DNA from: AP-15 sp963781215
Lineage (GTDB): Bacteria; Pseudomonadota; Alphaproteobacteria; ATCC43930; CGMCC-115725
Assembly: GCA_963781215.1 (NCBI GenBank)
Contig: CAWAFE010000004.1
Span: 1 to 64,000, forward strand
Direction: 5' to 3'
DNA: 64,000 nucleotides
Part shown: in pieces, positions 35,961-48,749 of the stretch
Layout: each line of letters starts with the position of its first letter
Numbering within the stretch: the first letter of the stretch is position 1
Position numbers and translations under genes: made by a program
Notes under the pieces: model-generated
What the model saw: only the letters and a program-made list of their open reading frames with translations
The model's database searches: none
What the model was told of the DNA's origin: nothing

Positions 35961-37325
35961 TCAACCGCGCGCCCGCTCGCGACCGCTGCCGATGAACCGC
36001 AGACGAGGGAGCGCGACGAGACTGTCGCCGACGAGCGGCGCCCCGGCCATCCGGCAGAGGACGATCGCGGCGAGGCTGGAGATCAACCACCACCACGCCA
36101 GCTCGCGACCGGTCCAGAAGAGGACTTCGGTGCGCAATCCCAGGCCGCCCACGGGCAGCATGGCTGTCGCTGCGTGCAGCCCACGGCGAATGAGCTCTTC
36201 CCAGGTGGCGAAGAGCGCCACCGCGATCATCTGTGCCAGAAATCGACGGATTATGGCGCCATCGGCCATCGCATGAAGGCGGACCAGACCCGGCATCACC
36301 AGAACAAAATAGACGCCGCGGTAATCGATGTTCTGGCCGGCAAAAAAACACGCCGTCAGAAGCATTGCCCCCACCACCAGGCACTCCGCCTCGCCCCCGT
36401 TCCAGTCGACCACGTGCACGGAGAGCATTCGGAAGGTGCGCCATGTTCTGGCGGCCGCAACAGCCACGAGGAGGCCAAGCAGCAACAGCGCGAGCGTTGA
36501 GCGTGGACCCGCTGCGGCCACCCCTGCCGTAAGCCCGAAGGGCAGGTTCCGCGCGGAAAACGAGTTGGCGAAATAAGACGGCGCGGGAATGTTGGCCAGC
36601 GCCTTGCCGAGCTCGGCATGGTCGCAAACCGCAAACAGCGCCAAAGCCGCGCCGGCGACAGCCGCGATTGCAGATGCGTCTCGCCATCTCTCGCGCACGA
36701 TCAGCACAAGGAGCACCAGCGGATAGTATTTGAGCAGACCGGCCGCCAGATAGAGCGCGTAGCAGCCGAGCCGATAGGGGCGCGGGGCGCGGTCGAGGAC
36801 GCAACCCCAGAGGATAAGGAGGAACACCACGACATCGTTGTTGGCGCGCTCGACGGCATAAACCGTCATCGGCGACAGTGCAGCCAGGGCGAGGACAAGG
36901 ACCTCGCCGGCGCTCGCCGGGCGGATCACCGCCGGCAACGACAGGACGAACAGGAGGCCGAGGCTCAAACCGACCCACATCGTCGCTCGCGTGTCGAGAA
37001 AGCCGGGGGTGACCGAGAGCCAGAGCGGCGAATAGACGTGCGGCCGGCCGAGCGCGTCGCACGGGTTGGACAGATAGACATCCACACCCTGGCGCTGGCA
37101 TTCGGCGGCGGCGAGCACCGCGTGAATATCGAGAAACGGAAACCGGAACGGGTCGATGCCGAGCAATCGCAGTGCGTCGAAATAGAGCGGGCGCGGCCCC
37201 CAGTGCCACAACGCCGCCAATGCCGCAAAGAGGCACAGCGCGATGGCCGGAATCGCCAGTCGGTAGGCCCAGCTCTGCCGCATCGCGGGCGCCGAGGCTG
37301 CGGGATCGGTCGAGGTTATTTGCAT
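35961..37325 (-). CDS. GT87-like membrane glycosyltransferase (DUF2029)
   Basis: A 454-residue polytopic protein with about ten hydrophobic segments (including ALCLFAALAALWHW and VVVFLLILWGCVL). The pattern of VERANNDV, LLKYYP and QNIDYRG is that of the DUF2029/GT87 mannosyl-transferase family, which uses polyprenol-linked sugars on the periplasmic face. The long loop before the second half carries the family Asn/Asp residues. It is divergent from the GT2 gene, suggesting joint control of an envelope glycan. Confidence 0.78.
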   Translation of the reverse strand: MQITSTDPAASAPAMRQSWAYRLAIPAIALCLFAALAALWHWGPRPLYFDALRLLGIDPFRFPFLDIHAVLAAAECQRQGVDVYLSNPCDALGRPHVYSPLWLSVTPGFLDTRATMWVGLSLGLLFVLSLPAVIRPASAGEVLVLALAALSPMTVYAVERANNDVVVFLLILWGCVLDRAPRPYRLGCYALYLAAGLLKYYPLVLLVLIVRERWRDASAIAAVAGAALALFAVCDHAELGKALANIPAPSYFANSFSARNLPFGLTAGVAAAGPRSTLALLLLGLLVAVAAARTWRTFRMLSVHVVDWNGGEAECLVVGAMLLTACFFAGQNIDYRGVYFVLVMPGLVRLHAMADGAIIRRFLAQMIAVALFATWEELIRRGLHAATAMLPVGGLGLRTEVLFWTGRELAWWWLISSLAAIVLCRMAGAPLVGDSLVALPRLRFIGSGRERARG

Positions 37326-37414
37326 CGAGGCGCGAGCGTAGTCCTGGCAGGTTTACCCTTCATTAAGTTCGGCTCGCCTAGGATGCCGGCGGCGCAAATG
37401 GGGCATCGAGCGGC

Positions 37415-38419
37415 ATGACCAGGACCATCGCCATCGTGACTCCGGTCCTCGACGACTGGGCGTCGTTTTCGTCGCTGATGGCCGAGATCTCCGATCTGTT
37501 CACCGGTTCCGATTTTGTGTTTCGCATCCATGCGGTCGACGATGGCTCGAGCGCGCCTTTCGACGTCGGCACCGTCGCCCTGCCCGGTGACTCTTGCATC
37601 GTTTCGATCGAAATGATCCGGCTAGCCGCCAACCTCGGCCATCAGCGGGCGATCGCCGTCGGCCTCAGCGCGATCGCCGACAGCGCCGAGCTCGACGCCG
37701 TCCTGGTCATGGATAGCGACGGCCAGGATCGCCCGGCCGACATCGCCCCCTTGCTGGCGGCGAGCTCTCGGGATCCGCGGCAGGTGGTGCTTGCTGGTCG
37801 GGCAAAACGTTCGGAATCGCGCATCTTCAGGTTCTGGTACGGGCTCTACAGGCTGCTGTTCTTCACGCTGACCGGTCAGCCGATCAGCTTCGGCAATTAT
37901 TGCGTGATGCCGATGGCGGCGGTTCGTCGGCTGGTCCATATGCCCGAGCTGTGGAACAACCTCGCGGCCTCGATCATGCGTTCGCGGCTTTCCTATCGCA
38001 CGGTCCCGACCACGCGCGGGCGACGCTCTGCCGGGCGTTCGAAAATGAACCTCGTATCGCTGATCGTGCATGGGCTGAGCGCCCTGTCGGTCCAGATCGA
38101 CCGGATCTTTGTTCGCCTGCTGCTCGCCGCCGTTTTTGTCGGCGGCGCGGCGGGGTTTGGCATCCTCGCCGTCACCGCCATCCGCTTCGCGACCGATCTG
38201 GCGATCCCCGGCTGGGCGACAACCGCGGTGGGCGATCTCCTGATCATCCTGTTGCAGACGCTCGTTATCGTGGTCGCTGCGAGCTTGACGGTCTTGGCCG
38301 GGCGCAGCCATCGCCCGTTCGTCCCGATCGTCGATTGCCTTCCCTTTGTCGAACATCGCGAGCGCTGCTGGCCGCGGCGGGCGAAAATCGCGATCGTGCC
38401 GGTGCCGCCCGCCGCATGA
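37415..38419 (+). CDS. Glycosyltransferase family 2, dolichyl-phosphate-mannose synthase-like
   Basis: A 334-residue GT-A enzyme. The nucleotide-binding segments IAIVTPVLDDW and HAVDDGSS are followed by LAANLGHQRAIAVGL and the metal-binding DSDGQDRP. Two C-terminal hydrophobic helices anchor it in the membrane (VFVGGAAGFGILAVTAI, LLIILLQTLVIVVAAS). It likely transfers a sugar to a lipid carrier. The C-terminus overlaps the methyltransferase start by 4 bases, so the two are coupled. It is divergent from the GT87-like gene. Confidence 0.86.
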   Translation: MTRTIAIVTPVLDDWASFSSLMAEISDLFTGSDFVFRIHAVDDGSSAPFDVGTVALPGDSCIVSIEMIRLAANLGHQRAIAVGLSAIADSAELDAVLVMDSDGQDRPADIAPLLAASSRDPRQVVLAGRAKRSESRIFRFWYGLYRLLFFTLTGQPISFGNYCVMPMAAVRRLVHMPELWNNLAASIMRSRLSYRTVPTTRGRRSAGRSKMNLVSLIVHGLSALSVQIDRIFVRLLLAAVFVGGAAGFGILAVTAIRFATDLAIPGWATTAVGDLLIILLQTLVIVVAASLTVLAGRSHRPFVPIVDCLPFVEHRERCWPRRAKIAIVPVPPAA

Positions 38420-39123
38420 GCTACCGCTACATCGGCTCGGAATTGGAGCTGTTCGCGGCGGCAACCAATTGGAAGACCTATCTGGGAGCGGTTGTCCGCC
38501 CGTTTGTCCGCGGCCGCGTTCTCGAGGTCGGCGCCGGCATCGGCAGCAACGTCCCTCACCTCTTTAACGACCGCGTCCATGAGTGGACGTGCCTCGAGCC
38601 CGACGCCGGTCTCGCCCGCCAGATCGAGGAGCGCTTGATGGCCGGACAGTTGCCGACGGCCTGCCGGGTGTCCGCCGGGACGATCGAGCACATCGATGCC
38701 GCCGCCCGCTATGACACGATCCTCTACCTCGACGTACTGGAGCACATCGCCGAGGACCGTGCCGAATTGGCCCTGGCGCGGCGGCATCTGGCGGCGCGAG
38801 GCAATCTCGTCGTGCTGGCGCCGGCGCATCAGTTCCTGTTCACCCCGTTCGATGCGGCGATCGGGCATCACCGGCGCTACGACCGTGCCAGCCTCTGCGT
38901 GTTGACGCCGGCCGGTTGCGAGCTGGCGGCCTGTTCGATGCTCGATTGCGCCGGGTTCTTCGCCTCGCTCGCCAACAAGGTGCTGCTCAGGGCGGCATTG
39001 CCGTCGAAACAACAGATCGCGGTCTGGGACAAGATCCTGGTTCCGATCTCCCGCGCTCTCGACCGCGGCTTTGGCCATAGGTTCGGCAAGACGATCCTCG
39101 CCGTGTGGCGGCTTCGCGCCTGA
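38416..39123 (+). CDS. Class I SAM-dependent methyltransferase
   Basis: A 235-residue Rossmann-type methyltransferase. Motif I is VLEVGAGIGS, the acidic ribose-binding loop is CLEPDA, and motif IV is YLDVLEHIAEDRAEL. C-terminal residues continue to a basic end. The start overlaps the GT2 stop (ATGA). Its placement next to two glycosyltransferases suggests modification of a glycan or glycolipid. Confidence 0.85.
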   Translation: MSYRYIGSELELFAAATNWKTYLGAVVRPFVRGRVLEVGAGIGSNVPHLFNDRVHEWTCLEPDAGLARQIEERLMAGQLPTACRVSAGTIEHIDAAARYDTILYLDVLEHIAEDRAELALARRHLAARGNLVVLAPAHQFLFTPFDAAIGHHRRYDRASLCVLTPAGCELAACSMLDCAGFFASLANKVLLRAALPSKQQIAVWDKILVPISRALDRGFGHRFGKTILAVWRLRA

Positions 39124-39209
39124 GTTCGCCCTCAAACGCGGCCGGCGCCGCACCGCTTTCATCCAACCGCCCTCTTGCGCGAAAGCCGCGCAGGACCACA
39201 ATCTGTCTC

Positions 39210-41870
<2,661 letters not shown>

Positions 41871-42045
41871 AGCAACGGGCCGTATCGCCCGATTCGCTAA
41901 TTTCAGGCCGGCGCCTCGCCGCGCAGAACGGCAAAAATGCTCGCATTCCTCCGCATTTGGGAAATTGGGACGAGATTTTGACGATCGCGTCCTAATTCAA
42001 CCTAGGCGCGGGCTGTATCGGTGACATCTCTATGCGCGAGAAGAA

Positions 42046-42903
42046 ATGCTCGAATCGGCGCGGTGTTGGAAGATTTGCCGCACGTGGGTTCTCTCTCTGG
42101 CCTTGGCCGCCTTGGCGCTCGGTGGCTGCGAGCCGTTTCCGTTCCACCTCGATCCTCTTAGCGTCAACGGTCGTGACGGCGGCGGGTCGCCGCCGAGCTA
42201 CGACTCGCTGATGCGGATCGGCGAGGCAGCGCGAGCCGGCGGGGATTACCCCAATGCCGTCAGCGTCTTTCGGCGGGCCGCCGAGATCGCGACGACGCAG
42301 CCCGCGCCGTTTGTCGAGATCGGCAATACGCTGCTGCTTACGGGTGCCGTCGACGAAGCGATCATCGCCTACAACTCGGCGCTGGCGCGCGACGGCTCCG
42401 ACACCGCGGCCCAGCTGGGGCTCGCCAAGGCGTATCTCAGAACCGGCCGTCCCGAGCTCGCGTTGGAACCGCTCTCCAAGGCGATCGCGGAGCACCCGGA
42501 TGACCCGAAGCTGCTGCTCGTGCTCGGGGTCGCCAATGACCAGACGGGCCGGCACAACATGGCGCAAGGCTGCTACCGGCGAGGCCTCGATCACGCGCCG
42601 GGCGATTCGGCGCTGACCACCAATCTCGCCCTGTCGTTGGCGCTGAGCGGGGATTACGTCTCGGCGGTCGCGATGTTGCAGCCGATCGCGATGGGGCCGA
42701 GCGGGTCTGCGCGCGCGCGGCAAAACCTGGCATTGATCTACGGTCTGAATGGGAACGTCGCGGAAGCGACCCGGCTGAGCCGGATCGACCTCGACGAGAC
42801 CGCGGTGGCGCACAACCTTGCTTACTACCAGACGTTACGCCAGCTCTCGCCCGAGGCCCGCAACCGGGCGATATTGTCGGTCGGCGCGGCGAGGTCCTCG
42901 TGA
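42046..42903 (+). CDS. tadD: TadD-like TPR lipoprotein
   Basis: A 285-residue TPR protein. The signal peptide ends in the lipobox LALGGCEP. Several TPRs follow, such as YPNAVSVFRRAAEIATTQPA and AIIAYNSALARDGSDTAAQL. TadD-type proteins act in Tad pilus assembly at the outer membrane, as pilotins for secretin oligomerisation. In most loci tadD is downstream of tadC on the same strand. Here it is on the opposite strand and converges on tadC with only 6 bases between the stops, so the gene seems to have been inverted. Confidence 0.8.
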   Translation: MLESARCWKICRTWVLSLALAALALGGCEPFPFHLDPLSVNGRDGGGSPPSYDSLMRIGEAARAGGDYPNAVSVFRRAAEIATTQPAPFVEIGNTLLLTGAVDEAIIAYNSALARDGSDTAAQLGLAKAYLRTGRPELALEPLSKAIAEHPDDPKLLLVLGVANDQTGRHNMAQGCYRRGLDHAPGDSALTTNLALSLALSGDYVSAVAMLQPIAMGPSGSARARQNLALIYGLNGNVAEATRLSRIDLDETAVAHNLAYYQTLRQLSPEARNRAILSVGAARSS

Positions 42904-42909
42904 TCGCGG

Positions 42910-43894
42910 TCAGTGTTTGGCAAAGGTGTCCATAATGTTGATCGCCGCCGGGCCGAGCAGGACGATGAACAGGGTCGGCAGAATAAATACGATCATCGGT
43001 ACTGTCAGCAAGGCCGGCAACCGCGCCGCTTTCTCCTCGGCGCGAGTCATGCGCATCCCGCGCATCTCGGATGCAAGAACCCGCAGAGACTGCGCCAAGG
43101 GGGTGCCGAACTTGGCGGTCTGCAAAAGCGTGTTGACCACAGCCCGGATTTCCTCGCAGGTCGAGCGATTGTTCAGGTTGTCGAACGCCAGACGCCGATC
43201 GGGCAGAAAGGTCAGCTCCGCCGCGGTGATGGCGAATTCTTCGGCCAGCTCTGGCCAACTATTCCCGAGCTCCCGCGAGACGCGGACCAAGGTCGCATCG
43301 AGGCTCAGTCCGGCCTCCGAGCAGATGACCATCAGATCGAGCCCGTCCGGCAGCGCCAGCTGCAGCTGCTTGGCCCGTTTGTCCGCGGCATTCTTGAGGT
43401 AGAGCTTGGGCGCGTAAAAGCCGAACAGTATTGCAATCAGCGGCGGCAGAAACCGCAGCTCCGGGCGGATCGGCACCAGCGGCATTACATAGGTGTTGAC
43501 GATCGCCGCGATGCCGAACAGGGATGGCAGGCATACCCGCGCGAAGAGGTAGCCGATCATTGCGTCCTGCGATCTGAACCCGGCCCGGGTGAGGATGCCG
43601 CGGGCTTCGTTGGCATGCTTCGAGCGCAGCAGATTGAGGCGGGTCACCGCCTCGCGCATCAAGCCGGCGGGGCTCGTACGCTGCGCGGCGCGACGGCCGC
43701 GCGAGCGCCGTCTGTCGCAATCCTTCCTTGCGCTCGACGATTTCCTCGAGCCGTCGCTCGAAGGCGCTGCGGCCACGCAGTGCCTGCCATAGCGCGAGAA
43801 GAGTGACCAGCATCGCCAAGGCGGCGAGCACCGTGATGGCGTCGTCGAGGCTGACGCCGCCGGGTAGCCAGTCAGCAAGCCGGGCGCCTTTCAT
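42910..43894 (-). pseudogene. tadC: TadC inner-membrane pilus protein with one frame break
   Basis: A type II secretion F-domain protein of the Tad pilus platform. The first frame (start 43894) gives the N-terminal helix VLAALAMLVTLLALWQAL and a basic stretch. The second gives SPAGLMREAVTRLNLLRS, DLMVICSEAGLSLDATLVRV and two C-terminal helices ending at 42910. The frames meet near 43688 with one extra base. All family domains are intact, so a sequencing error is likely. The start overlaps the tadB stop (ATGA). Confidence 0.82.
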
Positions 43895-44886
43895 ATCTCG
43901 AACTTTGCCATCTTGTTCATCAGCATGATCCCGGTTCCGAGCATCCCCAATGCCAGACCGTCCAATATATAGCCGCGCAGATCCGAAAGGAGCGGGGCCA
44001 GATAGGCGGGCGAGGTCACCATCAGCAGCAATATGACCAGCACCGGAAGCCCGCCAAGGATCGCTGTCGTGGCACGGGTCTCGCTGGCCATGGCACGAAC
44101 TTTTGCCCGCATCTGCCGGCGTCGCCGCAGCACCTCGGAAAGGTTGCCGAGGGTTTCGGCGAGGTTGCCGCCGGTTTCGCGCTGCACGCTCAGGGCAATG
44201 ATAAAAAAGCGAAATTCCGGCGTGTCGATACGCCCGGAAATCTCCCAGAGCAGGCTCTCCAGATCGCGCCCGAGGCGCATGCCGTTCTCGACGAGACGCA
44301 ACTCACTGCCGACCGGATCGGCGATTTCATGGCCCGCCCCGATGATCGCCTCGCTGATCGGCAGGCCCGAGCGCAACGCCCGAACCATCAGATCGATGGC
44401 TTCGGGAAAGAGCGCGATAAACGCGGCGACGCGACGCTTGCCCATGCGCCCGACGATCAGATGCGGCAGCGCGATCCCGACCAGCAGCCCGATCAGCAGG
44501 CTGGGAACGAGCCCAATCGGCGCCAGGGCGGCGAGCGCGATGGTCGCCATTGCGGACACGACGAGAATCGTGATCGCGTATTGACCGATACTGATGACCC
44601 GACCGGTCCGCGCGAGCCGGGCGGAAAGGATCTCGCGGCGCGGCAGCCAGCGGTGGGCGACGCGGTCGATCTTTGGCGTGGCGCTCGCCCGCCGCGACAG
44701 CGAGCGTTCGGCGGCGGCGGCGGCAGGAGCGCCGGTTGCCCGACCGCGCACGGCATCCAATCGCCGCCGGCGGCGCCGACGCTCGGCGCCGCCGGTCAGC
44801 GCAAAGGCTACCGTGCCGAACAGCAGAGCGACGGCGAGCGCCGACAAGGCAGCGAGCCCGGTCATGGCGTCGAGGGGAATATTCAT
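43891..44886 (-). CDS. tadB: TadB inner-membrane pilus protein
   Basis: A 331-residue protein of the type II secretion F-domain family. An N-terminal hydrophobic segment (LAALSALAVALLFGTVAF) is followed by a basic region, then two membrane segments and the F domain (LFPEAIDLMVRALRSGLPI), with two further C-terminal membrane segments (VLVILLLMVTSPAYLAPLL). It is the TadB half of the Tad inner-membrane platform. It overlaps tadC by 4 bases, and a 307-base spacer separates it from cpaF. Confidence 0.9.
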   Translation of the reverse strand: MNIPLDAMTGLAALSALAVALLFGTVAFALTGGAERRRRRRRLDAVRGRATGAPAAAAAERSLSRRASATPKIDRVAHRWLPRREILSARLARTGRVISIGQYAITILVVSAMATIALAALAPIGLVPSLLIGLLVGIALPHLIVGRMGKRRVAAFIALFPEAIDLMVRALRSGLPISEAIIGAGHEIADPVGSELRLVENGMRLGRDLESLLWEISGRIDTPEFRFFIIALSVQRETGGNLAETLGNLSEVLRRRRQMRAKVRAMASETRATTAILGGLPVLVILLLMVTSPAYLAPLLSDLRGYILDGLALGMLGTGIMLMNKMAKFEI

Positions 44887-45193
44887 CTCTCAAAACCCGA
44901 CCCGAGACGCGCGGCTTCGATAGGCTTTCGCCAGCCACGCGGCGGTGCGACCAAGCCAGCCCGGAACGATAACGGGGTTCGGCCGGCGCGCGGTTTGCGG
45001 GCCCGTCCATGCCCCGGCGCGCGCCTCACCATCAGGTACATATCGATGGCATCCAGCAAAAGACCTCATCCTGAGGAAGCCGCACACGGTCCGGCCCCTG
45101 CTTGGCCGGAAGCCGGGCGCCGGCGGCAACCATTCGAGCGCCTAAAGTCCTGGATTCCACGCTCGCCACAACAGCTCACTCGGCTTCGGGTAG
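44887..45193. repeat. Spacer with degenerate palindromes inside the tad locus
   Basis: This 307-base gap splits cpaF from tadB. It contains CCTCATCCTGAGG (45064-45076), a palindrome with a common alphaproteobacterial repeat core, and a second small hairpin CCGGCC/GGCCGG (45091-45096 and 45104-45109). No gene is supported. The repeats look like worn copies of dispersed intergenic elements. Confidence 0.45.
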
Positions 45194-46858
45194 TCAGATG
45201 ATCTCGAGCAGCGGCCGGTCGAGCCCGTAATATTGGGCGCGCGGCAAGAAATACGGTCGAACCCCGCTCGATTTGAAGACGCCGCGCAATCTGCCGTCCA
45301 CCGTTTCGCCCTCGTACTGGAAGGTGAACAGCTCCTGCGTGGTAATGATGTCGCCTTCCATCCCGACGACCTCCATCACCTCCGTCACCCGGCGCACGCC
45401 GTCGCGCATTCGATTGATTTGCAGGATCAGATTGACAGCGGCGGCGATCTGGGTGCGCACCGCGCGAGAAGGCAGGTTGATGCCGGTCATGCCCACCATG
45501 TTTTCGAGCCGGGTCAGCGCCTCGCGCGGCCGGTTCGCGTGGATCGTGCTCATCGAGCCGTCGTGGCCGGTGTTCATCGCCTGCAGCACGTCGAGCGCCT
45601 CGGCGCCGCGGATCTCGCCGAGGATGATGCGGTCGGGCCGCATTCTGAGGGCGTTGCGCAACAGGTCGCGCATCGTCACCTCGCCGCTGCCCTCGAGGTT
45701 CGGCGAGCGAGTCTCCAGCCTCACGACATGCGGCTGCTGCAATTGCAGCTCGGCCGCGTCCTCGATCGTCACCGTCCGCTCGGTCGGATCGATCAGCCGC
45801 GACAGGGCGTTCAACATCGTCGTCTTGCCCGAGCCGGTGCCGCCGGAAATCAGAATGTTGAGGCGACAGCGGGCGGCGATCTTCAACAGAGTCGACATCT
45901 CAGACGAGATGTTGGCCTGCTGCGACATCGTATCGAGGGTAATGGTCTTCTTCGAGAACTTGCGGATCGAGATGGTCGGGCCGTCGATCGCGAGCGGCGG
46001 AATGATGATGTTGACGCGGCTGCCGTCCATCAGCCGCGCGTCGACCAGCGGCTGCGATTCGTCGATCCGGCGGCCGATCCGGGTCACGATCTTGGTCGCC
46101 ACATTCATGACGTGCTGATCGTCGCGAAACCGGACATCGGTCAAATCGAGCTTGCCGCGCCGCTCGACATAGACCTGCTTGGCCCCGTTGACCATGATGT
46201 CGGTCACGCTCTCGTCGTCCATCAGCGGCTCGAGCGGCCCGAGGCCGAGCATATCGGCGATCAGCGCTTGGACGAGCTCGCGCTGCTCGACAAAGTTGAG
46301 CTGAATCTTGTTTTCGGTCAGGAGATCCTTGACCCAGGTGGCGAGCTGAGTCTCGAATGTGGCGCGCGGCATGTCGGCCGCAGCCGCGACATCCATGTGT
46401 TCGAGGACAAGCGGCTGGATCTGGGCCTTCGCGGCCTCGACCACCGCGCGGTTCGATGTACGACGGGGCGAGGCCGGATCGGTTTCGGGTTCTTGCGTCG
46501 TCGGCGCGAGCAGGGCCTCGATCAGCGCCGTCACCAGATCGCGACGGTCGAGCGGGCCGGCGTCGATGCCGTGCCGCGGCAGATAGGCCTGCACGGCCGT
46601 ATCGACGATCTTGGCGAGCTCGCCGCGGCTGAGGATGCTTCTGCGTTCGGGGCGGACCTCCGCGCTCAAGCGCGCGAGGATCTGCTCGCGGGCGGCGAGC
46701 AGACGGTCCTCGCGAGAAGCGTCCGGAGTCGGTGCGGCCTGGACCGCCGCCGGCATGGGAACGGGAGCTACCGTCGGCGCGGCGCGGCGCGCCGAGACCA
46801 CCGCGATGCGCGCATCGAGCGTGGTCTCGGTCTCTGGGCGTTTGAACAGGCCTACCAT
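45194..46858 (-). CDS. cpaF: Tad pilus ATPase CpaF/TadA
   Basis: A 554-residue secretion ATPase powering Flp/Tad pilus assembly. An N-terminal disordered Ala/Pro-rich region and the N-domain (LGLGPLEPLMDDESVTDIMV) precede the RecA-like core. The Walker A motif is ISGGTGSGKTT, and the Walker B region is RIILGEIRGAEALD. The start overlaps the end of cpaE by 7 bases. The N-terminal extension is longer than in most relatives. Confidence 0.95.
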   Translation of the reverse strand: MVGLFKRPETETTLDARIAVVSARRAAPTVAPVPMPAAVQAAPTPDASREDRLLAAREQILARLSAEVRPERRSILSRGELAKIVDTAVQAYLPRHGIDAGPLDRRDLVTALIEALLAPTTQEPETDPASPRRTSNRAVVEAAKAQIQPLVLEHMDVAAAADMPRATFETQLATWVKDLLTENKIQLNFVEQRELVQALIADMLGLGPLEPLMDDESVTDIMVNGAKQVYVERRGKLDLTDVRFRDDQHVMNVATKIVTRIGRRIDESQPLVDARLMDGSRVNIIIPPLAIDGPTISIRKFSKKTITLDTMSQQANISSEMSTLLKIAARCRLNILISGGTGSGKTTMLNALSRLIDPTERTVTIEDAAELQLQQPHVVRLETRSPNLEGSGEVTMRDLLRNALRMRPDRIILGEIRGAEALDVLQAMNTGHDGSMSTIHANRPREALTRLENMVGMTGINLPSRAVRTQIAAAVNLILQINRMRDGVRRVTEVMEVVGMEGDIITTQELFTFQYEGETVDGRLRGVFKSSGVRPYFLPRAQYYGLDRPLLEII

Positions 46859-48057
46859 AACGATGGCAGCGTGAACAAACGTCGCTTTGGCGCCGCCTGC
46901 GCCGGGCCGGCGAGCATTGCAACGAGCTGGCGAAGCTCACGCACCACCGGGCTGCGCGGCGTCGCGACTGGCAGCGGCTGACCGGCGTTGGCCGCGGCGC
47001 CGGCTGATTTCGGGTCGTAGGACAGGGTGGCGTCGAGCGCCTTGCCGACGCCCTTCTCGAATTCCGCCTTGCCGATCAGCGCCCGTTCCGCAGCGGCGCC
47101 GGCCTCGACCAGCCACAGCCGGACCTGCGGCGCCTGCTCCCGGATCAGGCCTTGCAGGCGGATCGTGTCGCGCAGGCCGGCGAGACTGCGCTCGCAAACC
47201 ACGACGACATGGGTCGCCGCGGCAAGCACCACGCGCTGCATCGGGTTGGCGCCGCGCGGCAGGTCGACGACGACCTGCGCGAACTTGCGGCGCAGCTCGT
47301 AGAGCAGCATGTCGATCGCCCCGGCGTCGATGGCCATATGCTGAGCCGCCGAAGCCTCGGCCGCCAGCACCCGCAGGTTCTCGCTGAGCTTGATCATCGC
47401 CCGCTCGATGAAAAGGCTGTCGATTCGCGAGGGCTGCTCCAGCGCCTCGCACAACCCGCTGCCGGGATCGGTGTCGAGCTTCAGCGCGACGGTGCCGAAA
47501 TGAAGGTCGAGATCGACCAGTGCGGTCCGCTGCGCGCGCTCCTCGGCCAGAAGCCAGGCGCAGGAGACCGCGGTTGTCGTGGCGCCGACCCCGCCGCGGC
47601 TGCCGATGAACACGGTAACCGGCCCGAGCCCGCCTTCGGCTCCCGCGGTCGCGTCGTGCGGTCGCGCCTCCAAGGCGGTGGCCAGCGCTTCGCGGGTCGG
47701 TGGCTTGACCAGATAGTCGCTGGCTCCCGCCGACAGCAGGTCGCGGAACAGGCCGACATCGTTGACGGCCCCGAGCGCCACGAGCTTGAGCTCGGCGCCG
47801 CCGATGGCGCGCGCCGCGCCGATCTCGGCAATCGGCGCGACCGATTCCGACAAATCGATGATCAGCACGCGGGGCGCCGCCCCCCCGCGGATGCGGCGCA
47901 GGGCGGCATCGAGCGTGTCGGTGACGGTCAGCTCGTCGTCGAGCTGCAGCTCTCGAATGACCCCTTGGAGCCGATCCGAGGTCCCCTGATCCTGTAGGAC
48001 GGCGATCACCCCGTCGCGATCGAGGTCGGCTGTGGCCGACGCGCGCGCGGCTTTCAC
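46852..48057 (-). CDS. cpaE: Tad pilus localisation protein CpaE
   Basis: A 401-residue protein. Residues 1-130 form a receiver-like domain without obvious phospho-acceptor spacing (VLIIDLSESVAP and SDYLVKPPTREA). The C-terminal MinD/ParA-like ATPase carries a deviant Walker A (SRGGVGATTTAVSCAW). GTG 48057 has GGAGG 6 bases upstream and overlaps the cpaD stop (TAGTG). In Caulobacter CpaE places the pilus machinery at one pole. Confidence 0.92.
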   Translation of the reverse strand: MKAARASATADLDRDGVIAVLQDQGTSDRLQGVIRELQLDDELTVTDTLDAALRRIRGGAAPRVLIIDLSESVAPIAEIGAARAIGGAELKLVALGAVNDVGLFRDLLSAGASDYLVKPPTREALATALEARPHDATAGAEGGLGPVTVFIGSRGGVGATTTAVSCAWLLAEERAQRTALVDLDLHFGTVALKLDTDPGSGLCEALEQPSRIDSLFIERAMIKLSENLRVLAAEASAAQHMAIDAGAIDMLLYELRRKFAQVVVDLPRGANPMQRVVLAAATHVVVVCERSLAGLRDTIRLQGLIREQAPQVRLWLVEAGAAAERALIGKAEFEKGVGKALDATLSYDPKSAGAAANAGQPLPVATPRSPVVRELRQLVAMLAGPAQAAPKRRLFTLPSLW

Positions 48058-48734
48058 TATTGGCCTCCGGCAGGCGTAGGCGCGACGCCCTCGCTGCCGC
48101 CGCCGGACTGGATCGGGCCGAGCGCGGCCCCCTCCGGCAGCTTGACCTTGTCCTGCAGATAGCGGTCGACGGCATTCGCCGCGGGCATCGCGTCGGCGTA
48201 GGCGAGGGGGCGGCCGCTGACGAGGTCGCCGGGACTCGCCGCCATCAGCCCGAGATTGCTCGCATTGGCGCAGCCGAAATTGCTCGACGGCGCGTTGCTG
48301 AAGTCGGTGGCGGGCGACTTGCTCCAATTCGGGCAGGCCGGCAAGGTTACCGTGTAGCGGCCGACCTCGACGATCGCGCGGTTGGAAGGCATGCCGTCGA
48401 GTGCCCGGGTCTGGGCGACGATGCCGTAGCGCAACAGCTCGCCCGCGACCGCGGCGGCGCGGCGCTGCGCCAGGCCGGGGCTGCCGGATGCGGCAACCGC
48501 GACACGGTCGGCGGGCAGGATGGCCCCGCTCGAGACCAACCGATCGAGCCGCCCGGCCTCGCGCTGGGACAGGCGGTCCGACCCGGCGGCGAAGGCGAGC
48601 TGGATCTCGCTCCGGGCGCCGTCGACCTCGAGCTGGTTCGGGGCTTCGCTGCGACTGTACTCGGCCGCCCCGGGCACGCAGCCCGCGAGCGCCAGCATCA
48701 GCGCGATCGTGGTGGGGTAGAGGCGGGTCTGCAT
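48057..48734 (-). CDS. cpaD: Tad pilus lipoprotein CpaD
   Basis: A 225-residue lipoprotein with lipobox LALAGCVPG. It has the CpaD domain (AFAAGSDRLSQREAGRLDRL) and the conserved CPNWSKSPATDFSNAPSSNF, then GCANASNLGLM. It helps localise or stabilise the CpaC secretin. It is translationally coupled to cpaE by an overlapping stop/start. Confidence 0.93.
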   Translation of the reverse strand: MQTRLYPTTIALMLALAGCVPGAAEYSRSEAPNQLEVDGARSEIQLAFAAGSDRLSQREAGRLDRLVSSGAILPADRVAVAASGSPGLAQRRAAAVAGELLRYGIVAQTRALDGMPSNRAIVEVGRYTVTLPACPNWSKSPATDFSNAPSSNFGCANASNLGLMAASPGDLVSGRPLAYADAMPAANAVDRYLQDKVKLPEGAALGPIQSGGGSEGVAPTPAGGQ

Positions 48735-48749
48735 GACGGTGCTCCTCCC